From NCBI GenBank assembly GCA_951799425.1, contig OX637401.1, positions 33,095,780 to 33,159,779 on the forward strand: 64,000 bases of DNA, read 5' to 3'. The notes beneath the pieces were generated by a model that saw nothing but the letters and a program-made list of their open reading frames with translations, was not told the origin of the DNA and made no database searches. Both the position numbers and the translations under genes were made by a program. Source of the DNA: Ilex aquifolium. Taxonomy: Eukaryota; Streptophyta; Magnoliopsida; Aquifoliales; Aquifoliaceae. The first letter of the stretch is position 1. The number at the start of each line of letters is the position of its first letter. Below, one piece after another: positions 36,301-50,271 of the stretch.

Positions 36301-39300
36301 CACCAATTTTGATCTCAATATATTGGTTAGGGTTTCAAGTTCTCATTACAATGCCGCAAGAGTTAGCTCAATCCGAGTTCGGGAGAAAAAGTTATGTCCG
36401 ATATACTATTTCATTTTAAAGGAGGACTACTTATTACACCAAACTTGCGTTACAATAGAGCCCATGCTAGAGGATTTTTCATGACTTTTGATGTGAATAA
36501 AATGGTTAGGGATTCAAGAATTCTTTACAATGCAGCAAGAATCATCTTATTTAGAGACCGGAGTAAAAAGTTATGTCAGAAATACTAAAGAATGGGAAAT
36601 TACTTTTTTTTCATAGTGGAGGGGATGGCCAACTATACCAAACTTCCATCACCATTTCGAACTTGTTAGAAGATGAATCACCAATTTTGATCTCAATATA
36701 TTGGTTAGGGTTTCAAGTTCTCATTACAATGCCGCAAGAGTTAGCTCAATCCGAGTTCGGGAGAAACAGTTATGTCCGATATACTATTTCATTTTAAAGG
36801 TGGACTACTTATTACACCAAACTTACGTTACAATAGAGCCCATGCTAGAGGATTTTTCATGACTTTTGATGTGAATAAAATGGTTAGGGATTCAAGAATT
36901 CTTTACAATGCAGCAAGAATCATCTTAATCAGAGACCGGAGTAAAAAGTTATGTCAGAAATACTAAAGAATGGGAAATTACTTTTTTTTCCTAGTGGAGG
37001 GGAATGGCCAACTATACCAAACTTCCATCACCATTTCGAACTTGTTAGAAGATGAATCACCAATTTTGATCTCAATATATTGGTTAGGGTTTCAAGTTCT
37101 CATTACAATGCCGCAAGAGTTAGCTCAATCCGAGTTCGGGAGAAAAAGTTATGTCCGATATACTATTTCATTTTAAAGGAGGACTACTTATTACACCAAA
37201 CATGCGTTACAATAGAGCCCATGCTAGAGGATTTTTCATGACTTTTGATGTGAATAAAATGGTTAGGGATTCAAGAATTCTTTACAATGCAGCAAGAATC
37301 ATCTTATTTAGAGACCGGAGTAAAAAGTTATGTCAGAAATACTAAAGAATGGGAAATTACTTTTTTTTCATAGTGGAGGGGATGGCCAACTATACCAAAC
37401 TTCCATCACCATTTCGAACTTATTAGAAGATGAATCACCAATTTTGATCTCAATATATTGGTTAGGGTTTCAAGTTCTCATTACAATGCCGCAAGAGTTA
37501 GCTCAATCCGAGTTCGGGAGAAAAAGTTATGTCCGATATACTATTTCATTTTAAAGGTGGACTACTTATTACACCAAACTTGCGTTACAATAGACCCCAT
37601 GCTAGAGGATTTTTCATGACTTTTGATGTGAATAAAATGGTTAGGGATTCAAGAATTCTTTACAATGCCGCAAGAATCATCTTATTTAGAGACCGGAGTA
37701 AAAAGTTATGTCAGAAATACTAAAGAATGGGAAATTACTTTTTTTTCCTAGTGGAGGGGATGGCCAACTATACCAAACTTCCATCACCATTTCGAACTTG
37801 TTAGAAGATGAATCACCAATTTTGATCTCAATATATTGGTTAGGGTTTCAAGTTCTCATTACAATGCCGCAAGAGTTAGCTCAATCCGAGTTCGGGAGAA
37901 AAAGTTATGTCCGATATACTATTTCATTTTAAAGGAGGACTACTTATTACACCAAACATGCGTTACAATAGAGCCCATGCTAGAGGATTTTTCATGACTT
38001 TTGATGTGAATAAAATGGTTAGGGATTCAAGAATTCTTTACAATGCAGCAAGAATCATCTTATTTAGAGACCGGAGTAAAAAGTTATGTCAGAAATACTA
38101 AAGAATGGGAAATTACTTTTTTTTCATAGTGGAGGGGATGGCCAACTATACCAAACTTCCATCACCATTTCGAACTTGTTAGAAGATGAATCACCAATTT
38201 TGATCTCAATATATTGGTTAGGGTTTCAAGTTCTCATTACAATGCCGCAAGAGTTAGCTCAATCCGAGTTCGGGAGAAACAGTTATGTCCGATATACTAT
38301 TTCATTTTAAAGGTGGACTACTTATTACACCAAACTTGCGTTACAATAGAGCCCATGCTAGAGGATTTTTCATGACTTTTGATGTGAATAAAATGGTTAG
38401 GGATTCAAGAATTCTTTACAATGCAGCAAGAATCATCTTAATCAGAGACCGGAGTAAAAAGTTATGTCAGAAATACTAAAGAATGGGAAATTACTTTTTT
38501 TTCCTAGTGGAGGGGAATGGCCAACTATACCAAACTTCCATCACCATTTCGAACTTGTTAGAAGGTGAATCACCAATTTTGATCTCAATATATTGGTTAG
38601 GGTTTCAAGTTCTCATTACAATGCCGCAAGAGTTAGCTCAATCCGAGTTCGGGAGAAAAAGTTATGTCCGATATACTATTTCATTTTAAAGGAGGACTAC
38701 TTATTACACCAAACATGCGTTACAATAGAGCCCATGCTAGAGGATTTTTCATGACTTTTGATGTGAATAAAATGGTTAGGGATTCAAGAATTCTTTACAA
38801 TGCAGCAAGAATCATCTTATTTAGAGACCGGAGTAAAAAGTTATGTCAGAAATACTAAAGAATGGGAAATTACTTTTTTTTCCTAGTGGAGGGGAATGGC
38901 CAACTATACCAAACTTCCATCACCATTTCGAACTTGTTAGAAGATGAATCACCAATTTTGATCTCAATATATTGGTTAGGGTTTCAAGTTCTCATTACAA
39001 TGCCGCAAGTGTTAGCTCAATCCGAGTTCGGGAGAAAAAGTTATGTCCGATATACTATTTCATTTTAAAGGTGGACTACTTATTACACCAAACATGCGTT
39101 ACAATAGAGCCCATGCTAGAGGATTTTTCATGACTTTTGATGTGAATAAAATGGTTAGGGATTCAAGTATTCTTTACAATGCCGCAAGAATCATCTTATT
39201 TAGAGACCGGAGTAAAAAGTTATGTCAGAAATACTAAAGAATGGGAAATTACTTTTTTTTCCTAGTGGAGGGGATGGCCAACTATACCAAACATCCATCA

Positions 39301-40131
39301 CCATTTCGAACTTGTTAGAAGATGAATCACCAATTTTGATCTCAATATATTGGTTAGGGTTTCAAGTTCTCATTACAATGCCGCAAGAGTTACCTCAATC
39401 CGAGTTCGGGAGAAACAGTTATGTCCGATATACTATTTCATTTTAAAGGTGGACTACTTATTACACCAAACTTGCGTTACAATAAAGCCCATGCTAGAGG
39501 ATTTTTCATGACTTTTGATGTGAATAAAATGGTTAGGGATTCAAGAATTCTTTACAATGCAGCAAGAATCATCTTAATCAGAGACCGGAGTAAAAAGTTA
39601 TGTCAGAAATACTAAAGAATGGGAAATTACTTTTTTTTCCTAGTGGAGGGGAATGGCCAACTATACCAACCTTCCATCACCATTTCGAACTTGTTAGAAG
39701 GTGAATCACCAATTTTGATCTCAATATATTGGTTAGGGTTTCAAGTTCTCATTACAATGCCGCAAGAGTTAGCTCAATCCGAGTTCGGGAGAAAAAGTTA
39801 TGTCCGATATACTATTTCATTTTAAAGGAGGACTACTTATTACACCAAACTTGCGTTACAATAGAGCCCATGCTAGATGATTTTTCATGACTTTTGATGT
39901 GAATAAAATGGTTAGGGATTCAAGAATTCTTTACAATGCAGCAAGAATCATCTTAATTAGAGACCGGAGTAAAAAGTTATGTCAGAAATACTAAAGAATG
40001 GGAAATTACTTTTTTTTCCTAGTGGAGGGGATGGCCAACTATACCAAACTTCCATCACCATTTCGAACTTGTTAGAAGATGAATCACCAATTTTGATCTC
40101 AATATATTGGTTAGGGTTTCAAGTTCTCATT
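33319..40131 (+). repeat. Stretch without a clear tandem higher-order repeat
   Basis: These 18 monomers keep the usual classes but not a fixed multi-unit period. CATAGTGG units occur at 35591, 36348, 37105 and 37861, at two-monomer spacing. Private substitutions are frequent: TTAACTCAATC (34471), ACTGTTTC (34893), TTTTTCCTGAC (34966), TTTCTTTTTAAAG (35276), CACTAATTTTG (35546), ACATACG (35688), AAAATTGTTAG (35743), CAAGTGTTAG (39006), GAGTTACCTC (39388) and CTAGATGATT (39873). Compared with the flanking blocks this looks like an older, less recently homogenised interval. Confidence 0.65.
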
Positions 40132-43100
40132 TCAATGCCGCAAGAGTTAGCTCAATCCGAGTTCGGGAGAAAAAGTTATGTCCGAAATACTATTTCATTT
40201 CAAAGGTGGACTACTTATTACACCAAACTTGCGTTACAATAGAGCCCATGCTAGAGGATTTTTCATGACTTTTGATGTGAACAAAATGGTTAGGGATTCA
40301 AGAATTCTTTACAATGCCGCAAGAATCATCTTAATCAGAGACCGGAGTAAAAAGTTATGTCAGAAATACTAAAGAATGGGAAATTACTTTTTTTTCCTAG
40401 TGGAGGGGAATGGCCAACTATACCAAACTTCCATCACCATTTCGAACTTGTTAGAAGATGAATCACCAATTTTGATCTCAATATATTGGTTAGGGTTTCA
40501 AGTTCTCATTACAATGCCGCAAGAGTTAGCTCAATCCGAGTTCGGGAGAAAAAGTTATGTCCGATATACTATTTCATTTTAAAGGTGGACTACTTATTAC
40601 ACCAAACTTGCGTTACAATAGAGCCCATGCTAGAGGATTTTTCATGACTTTTGATGTGAATAAAATGGTTAGGGATTCAAGAATTCTTTACAATGCCGCA
40701 AGAATCATCTTATTTAGAGACCGGAGTAAAAAGTTATGTCAGAAATACTAAAGAATGGGAAATTACTTTTTTTTCCTAGTGGAGGGGAATGGCCAACTAT
40801 ACCAAACTTCCATCACCATTTCGAAATTGTTAGAAGGTGAATCACCAATTTTGATCTCAATATATTGGTTAGGGTTTCAAGTTCTCATTACAATGCCGCA
40901 AGAGTTATCTCAATCCGAGTTCGGGAGAAAAAGTTATGTCCGATATACTATTTCATTTTAAAGGAGGACTACTTATTACACCAAACTTGCGTTACAATAG
41001 AGCCCATGCTAGAGGATTTTTCATGACTTTTGATGTGAATAAAATGGTTAGGGATTCAAGAATTCTTTACAATGCAGCAAGAATCATCTTATTGAGAGAC
41101 CGGAGTAAAAAGTTATGTCAGAAATACTAAAGAATGGGAAATTACTTTTTTTTCCTAGTGGAGGGGAATGGCCAACTATACCAACCTTCCATCACCATTT
41201 CGAACTTGTTAGAAGGTGAATCACCAATTTTGATCTCAATATATTGGTTAGGGTTTCAAGTTCTCATTACAATGCCGCAAGAGTTAGCTCAATCCGAGTT
41301 CGGGAGAAACAGTTATGTCCGATATACTATTTCATTTTAAAGGTGGACTACTTATTACACCAAACTTGCGTTACAATAGAGCCCATGCTAGAGGATTTTT
41401 CATGACTTTTGTTGTGAATAAAATGGTTAGGGATTCAAGAATTCTTTACAATGCAGCAAGAATCATCTTATTTAGAGACCGGAGTAAAAAGTTATGTCAG
41501 AAATACTAAAGAATGGGAAATTACTTTTTTTTCGTAGCGGAGGGAATGGCCAACTATACCAAACTTCCATCACCATTTCGAACTTGTTAGAAGATGAATC
41601 ACCAATTTTGATCTCAATATATTGGTTAGGGTTTCAACTTCTCATTACAATGCCGCAAGAGTTAGCTCAATCCGAGTTCGGGAGAAACAGTTATGTCCGA
41701 TATACTATTTCATTTTAAAGGAGGACTACTTATTACACCAAACTTGCGTTACAATAGAGCCCATGCTAGAGGATTTTTCATGACTTTTGATGTGAATAAA
41801 ATGGTTAGGGATTCAAGAATTCTTTACAATGCAGCAAGAATCATCTTATTTAGAGACCGGAGTAAAAAGTTATGTCAGAAATACTAAAGAATGGGAAATT
41901 ACTTTTTTTTCATAGTGGAGGGGATGGCCAACTATACCAAACTTCCATCACCATTTCGAACTTGTTAGAAGATGAATCACCAATTTTGATCTCAATATAT
42001 TGGTTAGGGTTTCAAGTTCTCATTTCAATGCCGCAAGAGTTAGCTCAATCCGAGTTCGGGAGAAAAAGTTATGTCCGAAATACTATTTCATTTCAAAGGT
42101 GGACTACTTATTACACCAAACTTGCGTTACAATAGAGCCCATGCTAGAGGATTTTTCATGACTTTTGATGTGAACAAAATGGTTAGGGATTCAAGAATTC
42201 TTTACAATGCCGCAAGAATCATCTTAATCAGAGACCGGAGTAAAAAGTTATGTCAGAAATACTAAAGAATGGGAAATTACTTTTTTTTCCTAGTGGAGGG
42301 GAATGGCCAACTATACCAAACTTCCATCACCATTTCGAACTTGTTAGAAGATGAATCACCAATTTTGATCTCAATATATTGGTTAGGGTTTCAAGTTCTC
42401 ATTACAATGCCGCAAGAGTTAGCTCAATCCGAGTTCGGGAGAAAAAGTTATGTCCGATATACTATTTCATTTTAAAGGTGGACTACTTATTACACCAAAC
42501 TTGCGTTACAATAGAGCCCATGCTAGAGGATTTTTCATGACTTTTGATGTGAATAAAATGGTTAGGGATTCAAGAATTCTTTACAATGCCGCAAGAATCA
42601 TCTTATTTAGAGACCGGAGTAAAAAGTTATGTCAGAAATACTAAAGAATGGGAAATTACTTTTTTTTCCTAGTGGAGGGGAATGGCCAACTATACCAAAC
42701 TTCCATCACCATTTCGAAATTGTTAGAAGGTGAATCACCAATTTTGATCTCAATATATTGGTTAGGGTTTCAAGTTCTCATTACAATGCCGCAAGAGTTA
42801 TCTCAATCCGAGTTCGGGAGAAAAAGTTATGTCCGATATACTATTTCATTTTAAAGGAGGACTACTTATTACACCAAACTTGCGTTACAATAGAGCCCAT
42901 GCTAGAGGATTTTTCATGACTTTTGATGTGAATAAAATGGTTAGGGATTCAAGAATTCTTTACAATGCAGCAAGAATCATCTTATTGAGAGACCGGAGTA
43001 AAAAGTTATGTCAGAAATACTAAAGAATGGGAAATTACTTTTTTTTCCTAGTGGAGGGGAATGGCCAACTATACCAACCTTCCATCACCATTTCGAACTT

Positions 43101-43917
43101 GTTAGAAGGTGAATCACCAATTTTGATCTCAATATATTGGTTAGGGTTTCAAGTTCTCATTACAATGCCGCAAGAGTTAGCTCAATCCGAGTTCGGGAGA
43201 AACAGTTATGTCCGATATACTATTTCATTTTAAAGGTGGACTACTTATTACACCAAACTTGCGTTACAATAGAGCCCATGCTAGAGGATTTTTCATGACT
43301 TTTGTTGTGAATAAAATGGTTAGGGATTCAAGAATTCTTTACAATGCAGCAAGAATCATCTTATTTAGAGACCGGAGTAAAAAGTTATGTCAGAAATACT
43401 AAAGAATGGGAAATTACTTTTTTTTCGTAGCGGAGGGAATGGCCAACTATACCAAACTTCCATCACCATTTCGAACTTGTTAGAAGATGAATCACCAATT
43501 TTGATCTCAATATATTGGTTAGGGTTTCAACTTCTCATTACAATGCCGCAAGAGTTAGCTCAATCCGAGTTCGGGAGAAACAGTTATGTCCGATATACTA
43601 TTTCATTTTAAAGGAGGACTACTTATTACACCAAACTTGCGTTACAATAGAGCCCATGCTAGAGGATTTTTCATGACTTTTGATGTGAATAAAATGGTTA
43701 GGGATTCAAGAATTCTTTACAATGCAGCAAGAATCATCTTATTTAGAGACCGGAGTAAAAAGTTATGTCAGAAATACTAAAGAATGGGAAATTACTTTTT
43801 TTTCATAGTGGAGGGGATGGCCAACTATACCAAACTTCCATCACCATTTCGAACTTGTTAGAAGATGAATCACCAATTTTGATCTCAATATATTGGTTAG
43901 GGTTTCAAGTTCTCATT
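40132..43917 (+). repeat. 5-monomer higher-order repeat, two copies (1893 bp)
   Basis: Copy one is 40132-42024 and copy two is 42025-43917; the match extends about 110 bp upstream into each preceding B subunit. Markers 1893 bp apart: TCCGAAATACT with TTTCAAAGG and GAACAAAATGG (first unit), TTTCGAAATTG with GTTATCTC (second), TTATTGAGAGAC with CCAACCTTCC (third), TTTTGTTGTGAA with CGTAGCGGAGGGAATGG and CAACTTCTC (fourth), and CATAGTGG (fifth). A third, diverged copy of the same order lies at 49598-51490, with TTAGAGTTTC (50335) and AATGAGAAATT (50988) as private changes. Confidence 0.85.
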
Positions 43918-46900
43918 ACAATGCCGCAAGAGTTAGCTCAATCCGAGTTCGGGAGAAACAGTTATGTCCGATATACTATTTCATTTTAAAGGTGGACTAC
44001 TTATTACACCAAACTTGCGTTACAATAGATCCCATGCTAGAGGATTTTTCATGACTTTTGATGTGAATAAAATGGTTAGGGATTCAAGAATTCTTTACAA
44101 TGCAGCAAGAATCATCTTAATCAGAGACCGGAGTAAAAAGTTATGTCAGAAATACTAAAGAATGGGAAATTACTTTTTTTTCCTAGTGGAGGGGAATGGC
44201 CAACTATACCAAACTTCCATCACCATTTCGAACTTGTTAGAAGGTGAATCACCAATTTTGATCTCAATATATTGGTTAGGGTTTCAAGTTCTCATTACAA
44301 TGCCGCAAGAGTTATCTCAATCCGAGTTCGGGAGAAAAAGTTATGTCCGATATACTATTTCATTTTAAAGGAGGACTACTTATTACACCAAACTTGCGTT
44401 ACAATAGAGCCCATGCTAGAGGATTTTTCATGACTTTTGATGTGAATAAAATGGTTAGGGATTCAAGAATTCTTTATAATGCAGCAAGAATCATCTTATT
44501 GAGAGACCGGAGTAAAAAGTTATGTCAGAAATACTAAAGAATGGGAAATTACTTTTTTTTCCTAGTGGAGGGGAATGGCCAACTATACCAACCTTCCATC
44601 ACCATTTCGAACTTGTTAGAAGGTGAATCACCAATTTTGATCTCAATATATTGGTTAGGGTTTCAAGTTCTCATTACAATGCCGCAAGAGTTAGCTCAAT
44701 CCGAGTTCGGGAGAAACAGTTATGTCCGATATACTATTTCATTTTAAAGGTGGACTACTTATTACACCAAACTTGCGTTACAATAGAGCCCATGCTAGAG
44801 GATTTTTCATGACTTTTGATGTGAATAAAATGGTTAGGGATTCAAGAATTCTTTACAATGCAGCAAGAATCATCTTAATCAGAGACCGGAGTAAAAAGTT
44901 ATGTCAGAAATACTAAAGAATGGGAAATTACTTTTTTTTCCTAGTGGAGGGGAATGGCCAACTATACCAACCTTCCATCACCATTTCGAACTTGTTAGAA
45001 GGTGAATCACCAATTTTGATCTCAATATATTGGTTAGGGTTTCAAGTTCTCATTACAATGCCGCAAGAGTTAGCTCAATCCGAGTTCGGGAGAAAAAGTT
45101 ATGTCCGATATACTATTTCATTTTAAAGGAGGACTACTTATTACACCAAACTTGCGTTACAATAGAGCCCATGCTAGAGGATTTTTCATGACTTTTGATG
45201 TGAATAAAATGGTTAGGGATTCAAGAATTCTTTACAATGCAGCAAGAATCATCTTAATTAGAGACCGGAGTAAAAAGTTATGTCAGAAATACTAAAGAAT
45301 GGGAAATTACTTTTTTTTCCTAGTGGAGGGGATGGCCAACTATACCAAACTTCCATCACCATTTCGAACTTGTTAGAAGATGAATCACCAATTTTGATCT
45401 CAATATATTGGTTAGGGTTTCAAGTTCTCATTTCAATGCCGCAAGAGTTAGCTCAATCCGAGTTCGGGAGAAAAAGTTATGTCCGAAATACTATTTCATT
45501 TCAAAGGTGGACTACTTATTACACCAAACTTGCGTTACAATAGAGCCCATGCTAGAGGATTTTTCATGACTTTTGATGTGAACAAAATGGTTAGGGATTC
45601 AAGAATTCTTTACAATGCCGCAAGAATCATCTTAATCAGAGACCGGAGTAAAAAGTTATGTCAGAAATACTAAAGAATGGGAAATTACTTTTTTTTCCTA
45701 GTGGAGGGGAATGGCCAACTATACCAAACTTCCATCACCATTTCGAACTTGTTAGAAGATGAATCACCAATTTTGATCTCAATATATTGGTTAGGGTTTC
45801 AAGTTCTCATTACAATGCCGCAAGAGTTAGCTCAATCCGAGTTCGGGAGAAAAAGTTATGTCCGATATACTATTTCATTTTAAAGGTGGACTACTTATTA
45901 CACCAAACTTGCGTTACAATAGAGCCCATGCTAGAGGATTTTTCATGACTTTTGATGTGAATAAAATGGTTAGGGATTCAAGAATTCTTTACAATGCCGC
46001 AAGAATCATCTTATTTAGAGACCGGAGTAAAAAGTTATGTCAGAAATACTAAAGAATGGGAAATTACTTTTTTTTCCTAGTGGAGGGGAATGGCCAACTA
46101 TACCAACCTTCCATCACCATTTCGAACTTGTTAGAAGGTGAATCACCAATTTTGATCTCAATATATTGGTTAGGGTTTCAAGTTCTCATTACAATGCCGC
46201 AAGAGTTAGCTCAATCCGAGTTCGGGAGAAACAGTTATGTCCGATATACTATTTCATTTTAAAGGTGGACTACTTATTACACCAAACTTGCGTTACAATA
46301 GAGCCCATGCTAGAGGATTTTTCATGACTTTTGATGTGAATAAAATGGTTAGGGATTCAAGAATTCTTTACAATGCAGCAAGAATCATCTTAATCAGAGA
46401 CCGGAGTAAAAAGTTATGTCAGAAATACTAAAGAATGGGAAATTACTTTTTTTTCCTAGTGGAGGGGAATGGCCAACTATACCAACCTTCCATCACCATT
46501 TCGAACTTGTTAGAAGGTGAATCACCAATTTTGATCTCAATATATTGGTTAGGGTTTCAAGTTCTCATTACAATGCCGCAAGAGTTAGCTCAATCCGAGT
46601 TCGGGAGAAAAAGTTATGTCCGATATACTATTTCATTTTAAAGGAGGACTACTTATTACACCAAACTTGCGTTACAATAGAGCCCATGCTAGAGGATTTT
46701 TCATGACTTTTGATGTGAATAAAATGGTTAGGGATTCAAGAATTCTTTACAATGCAGCAAGAATCATCTTAATTAGAGACCGGAGTAAAAAGTTATGTCA
46801 GAAATACTAAAGAATGGGAAATTACTTTTTTTTCCTAGTGGAGGGGATGGCCAACTATACCAAACTTCCATCACCATTTCGAACTTGTTAGAAGATGAAT

Positions 46901-49900
46901 CACCAATTTTGATCTCAATATATTGGTTAGGGTTTCAAGTTCTCATTTCAATGCCGCAAGAGTTAGCTCAATCCGAGTTCGGGAGAAAAAGTTATGTCCG
47001 AAATACTATTTCATTTCAAAGGTGGACTACTTATTACACCAAACTTGCGTTACAATAGAGCCCATGCTAGAGGATTTTTCATGACTTTTGATGTGAACAA
47101 AATGGTTAGGGATTCAAGAATTCTTTACAATGCCGCAAGAATCATCTTAATCAGAGACCGGAGTAAAAAGTTATGTCAGAAATACTAAAGAATGGGAAAT
47201 TACTTTTTTTTCCTAGTGGAGGGGAATGGCCAACTATACCAAACTTCCATCACCATTTCGAACTTGTTAGAAGATGAATCACCAATTTTGATCTCAATAT
47301 ATTGGTTAGGGTTTCAAGTTCTCATTACAATGCCGCAAGAGTTAGCTCAATCCGAGTTCGGGAGAAAAAGTTATGTCCGATATACTATTTCATTTTAAAG
47401 GTGGACTACTTATTACACCAAACTTGCGTTACAATAGAGCCCATGCTAGAGGATTTTTCATGACTTTTGATGTGAATAAAATGGTTAGGGATTCAAGAAT
47501 TCTTTACAATGCCGCAAGAATCATCTTATTTAGAGACCGGAGTAAAAAGTTATGTCAGAAATACTAAAGAATGGGAAATTACTTTTTTTTCGTAGCGGAG
47601 GGAATGGCCAACTATACCAAACTTCCATCACCATTTCGAACTTGTTAGAAGATGAATCACCAATTTTGATCTCAATATATTGGTTAGGGTTTCAAGTTCT
47701 CATTACAATGCCGCAAGAGTTAGCTCAATCCGAGTTCGGGAGAAACAGTTATGTCCGATATACTATTTCATTTTAAAGGAGGACTACTTATTACACCAAA
47801 CTTGCGTTACAATAGAGCCCATGCTAGAGGATTTTTCATGACTTTTGATGTGAATAAAATGGTTAGGGATTCAAGAATTCTTTACAATGCAGCAAGAATC
47901 ATCTTATTTAGAGACCGGAGTAAAAAGTTATGTCAGAAATACTAAAGAATGGGAAATTACTTTTTTTTCATAGTGGAGGGGATGGCCAACTATACCAAAC
48001 TTCCATCACCATTTCGAACTTGTTAGAAGATGAATCACCAATTTTGATCTCAATATATTGGTTAGGGTTTCAAGTTCTCATTACAATGCCGCAAGAGTTA
48101 GCTCAATCCGAGTTCGGGAGAAACAGTTATGTCCGATATACTATTTCATTTTAAAGGTGGACTACTTATTACACCAAACTTGCGTTACAATAGATCCCAT
48201 GCTAGAGGATTTTTCATGACTTTTGATGTGAATAAAATGGTTAGGGATTCAAGAATTCTTTACAATGCAGCAAGAATCATCTTAATCAGAGACCGGAGTA
48301 AAAAGTTATGTCAGAAATACTAAAGAATGGGAAATTACTTTTTTTTCCTAGTGGAGGGGAATGGCCAACTATACCAAACTTCCATCACCATTTCGAACTT
48401 GTTAGAAGGTGAATCACCAATTTTGATCTCAATATATTGGTTAGGGTTTCAAGTTCTCATTACAATGCCGCAAGAGTTATCTCAATCCGAGTTCGGGAGA
48501 AAAAGTTATGTCCGATATACTATTTCATTTTAAAGGAGGACTACTTATTACACCAAACTTGCGTTACAATAGAGCCCATGCTAGAGGATTTTTCATGACT
48601 TTTGATGTGAATAAAATGGTTAGGGATTCAAGAATTCTTTACAATGCAGCAAGAATCATCTTATTGAGAGACCGGAGTAAAAAGTTATGTCAGAAATACT
48701 AAAGAATGGGAAATTACTTTTTTTTCCTAGTGGAGGGGAATGGCCAACTATACCAACCTTCCATCACCATTTCGAACTTGTTAGAAGGTGAATCACCAAT
48801 TTTGATCTCAATATATTGGTTAGGGTTTCAAGTTCTCATTACAATGCCGCAAGAGTTAGCTCAATCCGAGTTCGGGAGAAACAGTTATGTCCGATATACT
48901 ATTTCATTTTAAAGGTGGACTACTTATTACACCAAACTTGCGTTACAATAGAGCCCATGCTAGAGGATTTTTCATGACTTTTGATGTGAATAAAATGGTT
49001 AGGGATTCAAGAATTCTTTACAATGCAGCAAGAATCATCTTAATCAGAGACCGGAGTAAAAAGTTATGTCAGAAATACTAAAGAATGGGAAATTACTTTT
49101 TTTTCCTAGTGGAGGGGAATGGCCAACTATACCAACCTTCCATCACCATTTCGAACTTGTTAGAAGGTGAATCACCAATTTTGATCTCAATATATTGGTT
49201 AGGGTTTCAAGTTCTCATTACAATGCCGCAAGAGTTAGCTCAATCCGAGTTCGGGAGAAAAAGTTATGTCCGATATACTATTTCATTTTAAAGGAGGACT
49301 ACTTATTACACCAAACTTGCGTTACAATAGAGCCCATGCTAGAGGATTTTTCATGACTTTTGATGTGAATAAAATGGTTAGGGATTCAAGAATTCTTTAC
49401 AATGCAGCAAGAATCATCTTAATTAGAGACCGGAGTAAAAAGTTATGTCAGAAATACTAAAGAATGGGAAATTACTTTTTTTTCCTAGTGGAGGGGATGG
49501 CCAACTATACCAAACTTCCATCACCATTTCGAACTTGTTAGAAGATGAATCACCAATTTTGATCTCAATATATTGGTTAGGGTTTCAAGTTCTCATTTCA
49601 ATGCCGCAAGAGTTAGCTCAATCCGAGTTCGGGAGAAAAAGTTATGTCCGAAATACTATTTCATTTCAAAGGTGGACTACTTATTACACCAAACTTGCGT
49701 TACAATAGAGCCCATGCTAGAGGATTTTTCATGACTTTTGATGTGAACAAAATGGTTAGGGATTCAAGAATTCTTTACAATGCCGCAAGAATCATCTTAA
49801 TCAGAGACCGGAGTAAAAAGTTATGTCAGAAATACTAAAGAATGGGAAATTACTTTTTTTTCCTAGTGGAGGGGAATGGCCAACTATACCAAACTTCCAT

Positions 49901-50271
49901 CACCATTTCGAACTTGTTAGAAGATGAATCACCAATTTTGATCTCAATATATTGGTTAGGGTTTCAAGTTCTCATTACAATGCCGCAAGAGTTAGCTCAA
50001 TCCGAGTTCGGGAGAAAAAGTTATGTCCGATATACTATTTCATTTTAAAGGTGGACTACTTATTACACCAAACTTGCGTTACAATAGAGCCCATGCTAGA
50101 GGATTTTTCATGACTTTTGATGTGAATAAAATGGTTAGGGATTCAAGAATTCTTTACAATGCCGCAAGAATCATCTTATTTAGAGACCGGAGTAAAAAGT
50201 TATGTCAGAAATACTAAAGAATGGGAAATTACTTTTTTTTCCTAGTGGAGGGGAATGGCCAACTATACCAA
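43531..50271 (+). repeat. 11-monomer-offset duplication (4165 bp)
   Basis: The tract from about 43531 to 46106 recurs at about 47696 to 50271, offset 4165 bp. Shared markers: GATCCC (44028, 48193), GTTATCTC with TTATTGAGAGAC, two consecutive CCAACCTT units, TTAATTAGAGAC (45254, 49419) and the TCCGAAATACT unit (45433, 49598). One difference seen is TTTATAATGC at 44474 against TTTACAATGC at 48639. The edges are set by CAACTTCTC against CAAGTTCTC on the left and CCAACCTT against CCAAACTT on the right. Confidence 0.75.
44476..47505 (+). repeat. 4-monomer tandem duplication phased on subunit B (1515 bp)
   Basis: Copy one is 44476-45990 and copy two is 45991-47505. The match starts near the beginning of a B subunit and ends in the following A-to-B junction, so the exchange breakpoints lie near a subunit boundary. 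The order is two CCAACCTT g-class units, a p-class unit with the w-type TCATTTCAATG end, then the TCCGAAATACT unit and its successor. I saw no difference between copies in the parts compared. It is nested inside the 4165-bp relationship, which it interrupts. Confidence 0.75.

Larger units (their letters stand above)
24232..40131 (+). repeat. Middle array domain, 42 monomers
   Basis: Monomer starts: 24232, 24611, 24990, 25369, 25747, 26126, 26504, 26883, 27262, 27641, 28020, 28398, 28776, 29155, 29534, 29912, 30291, 30670, 31048, 31426, 31805, 32184, 32562, 32940, 33319, 33698, 34076, 34455, 34834, 35213, 35591, 35969, 36348, 36726, 37105, 37483, 37861, 38239, 38618, 38997, 39375, 39754. CATAGTGG B subunits replace the CGTAGTGG type here and recur every 2-8 units. 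The TTAAATTAG marker of the left domain and the TCCGAAATACT marker of the right domain are both absent. The first five or six units continue the order of the 8-monomer repeat to their left. Only one clear tandem higher-order duplication (30291-33318) is present; elsewhere units carry scattered private substitutions. Confidence 0.8.
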
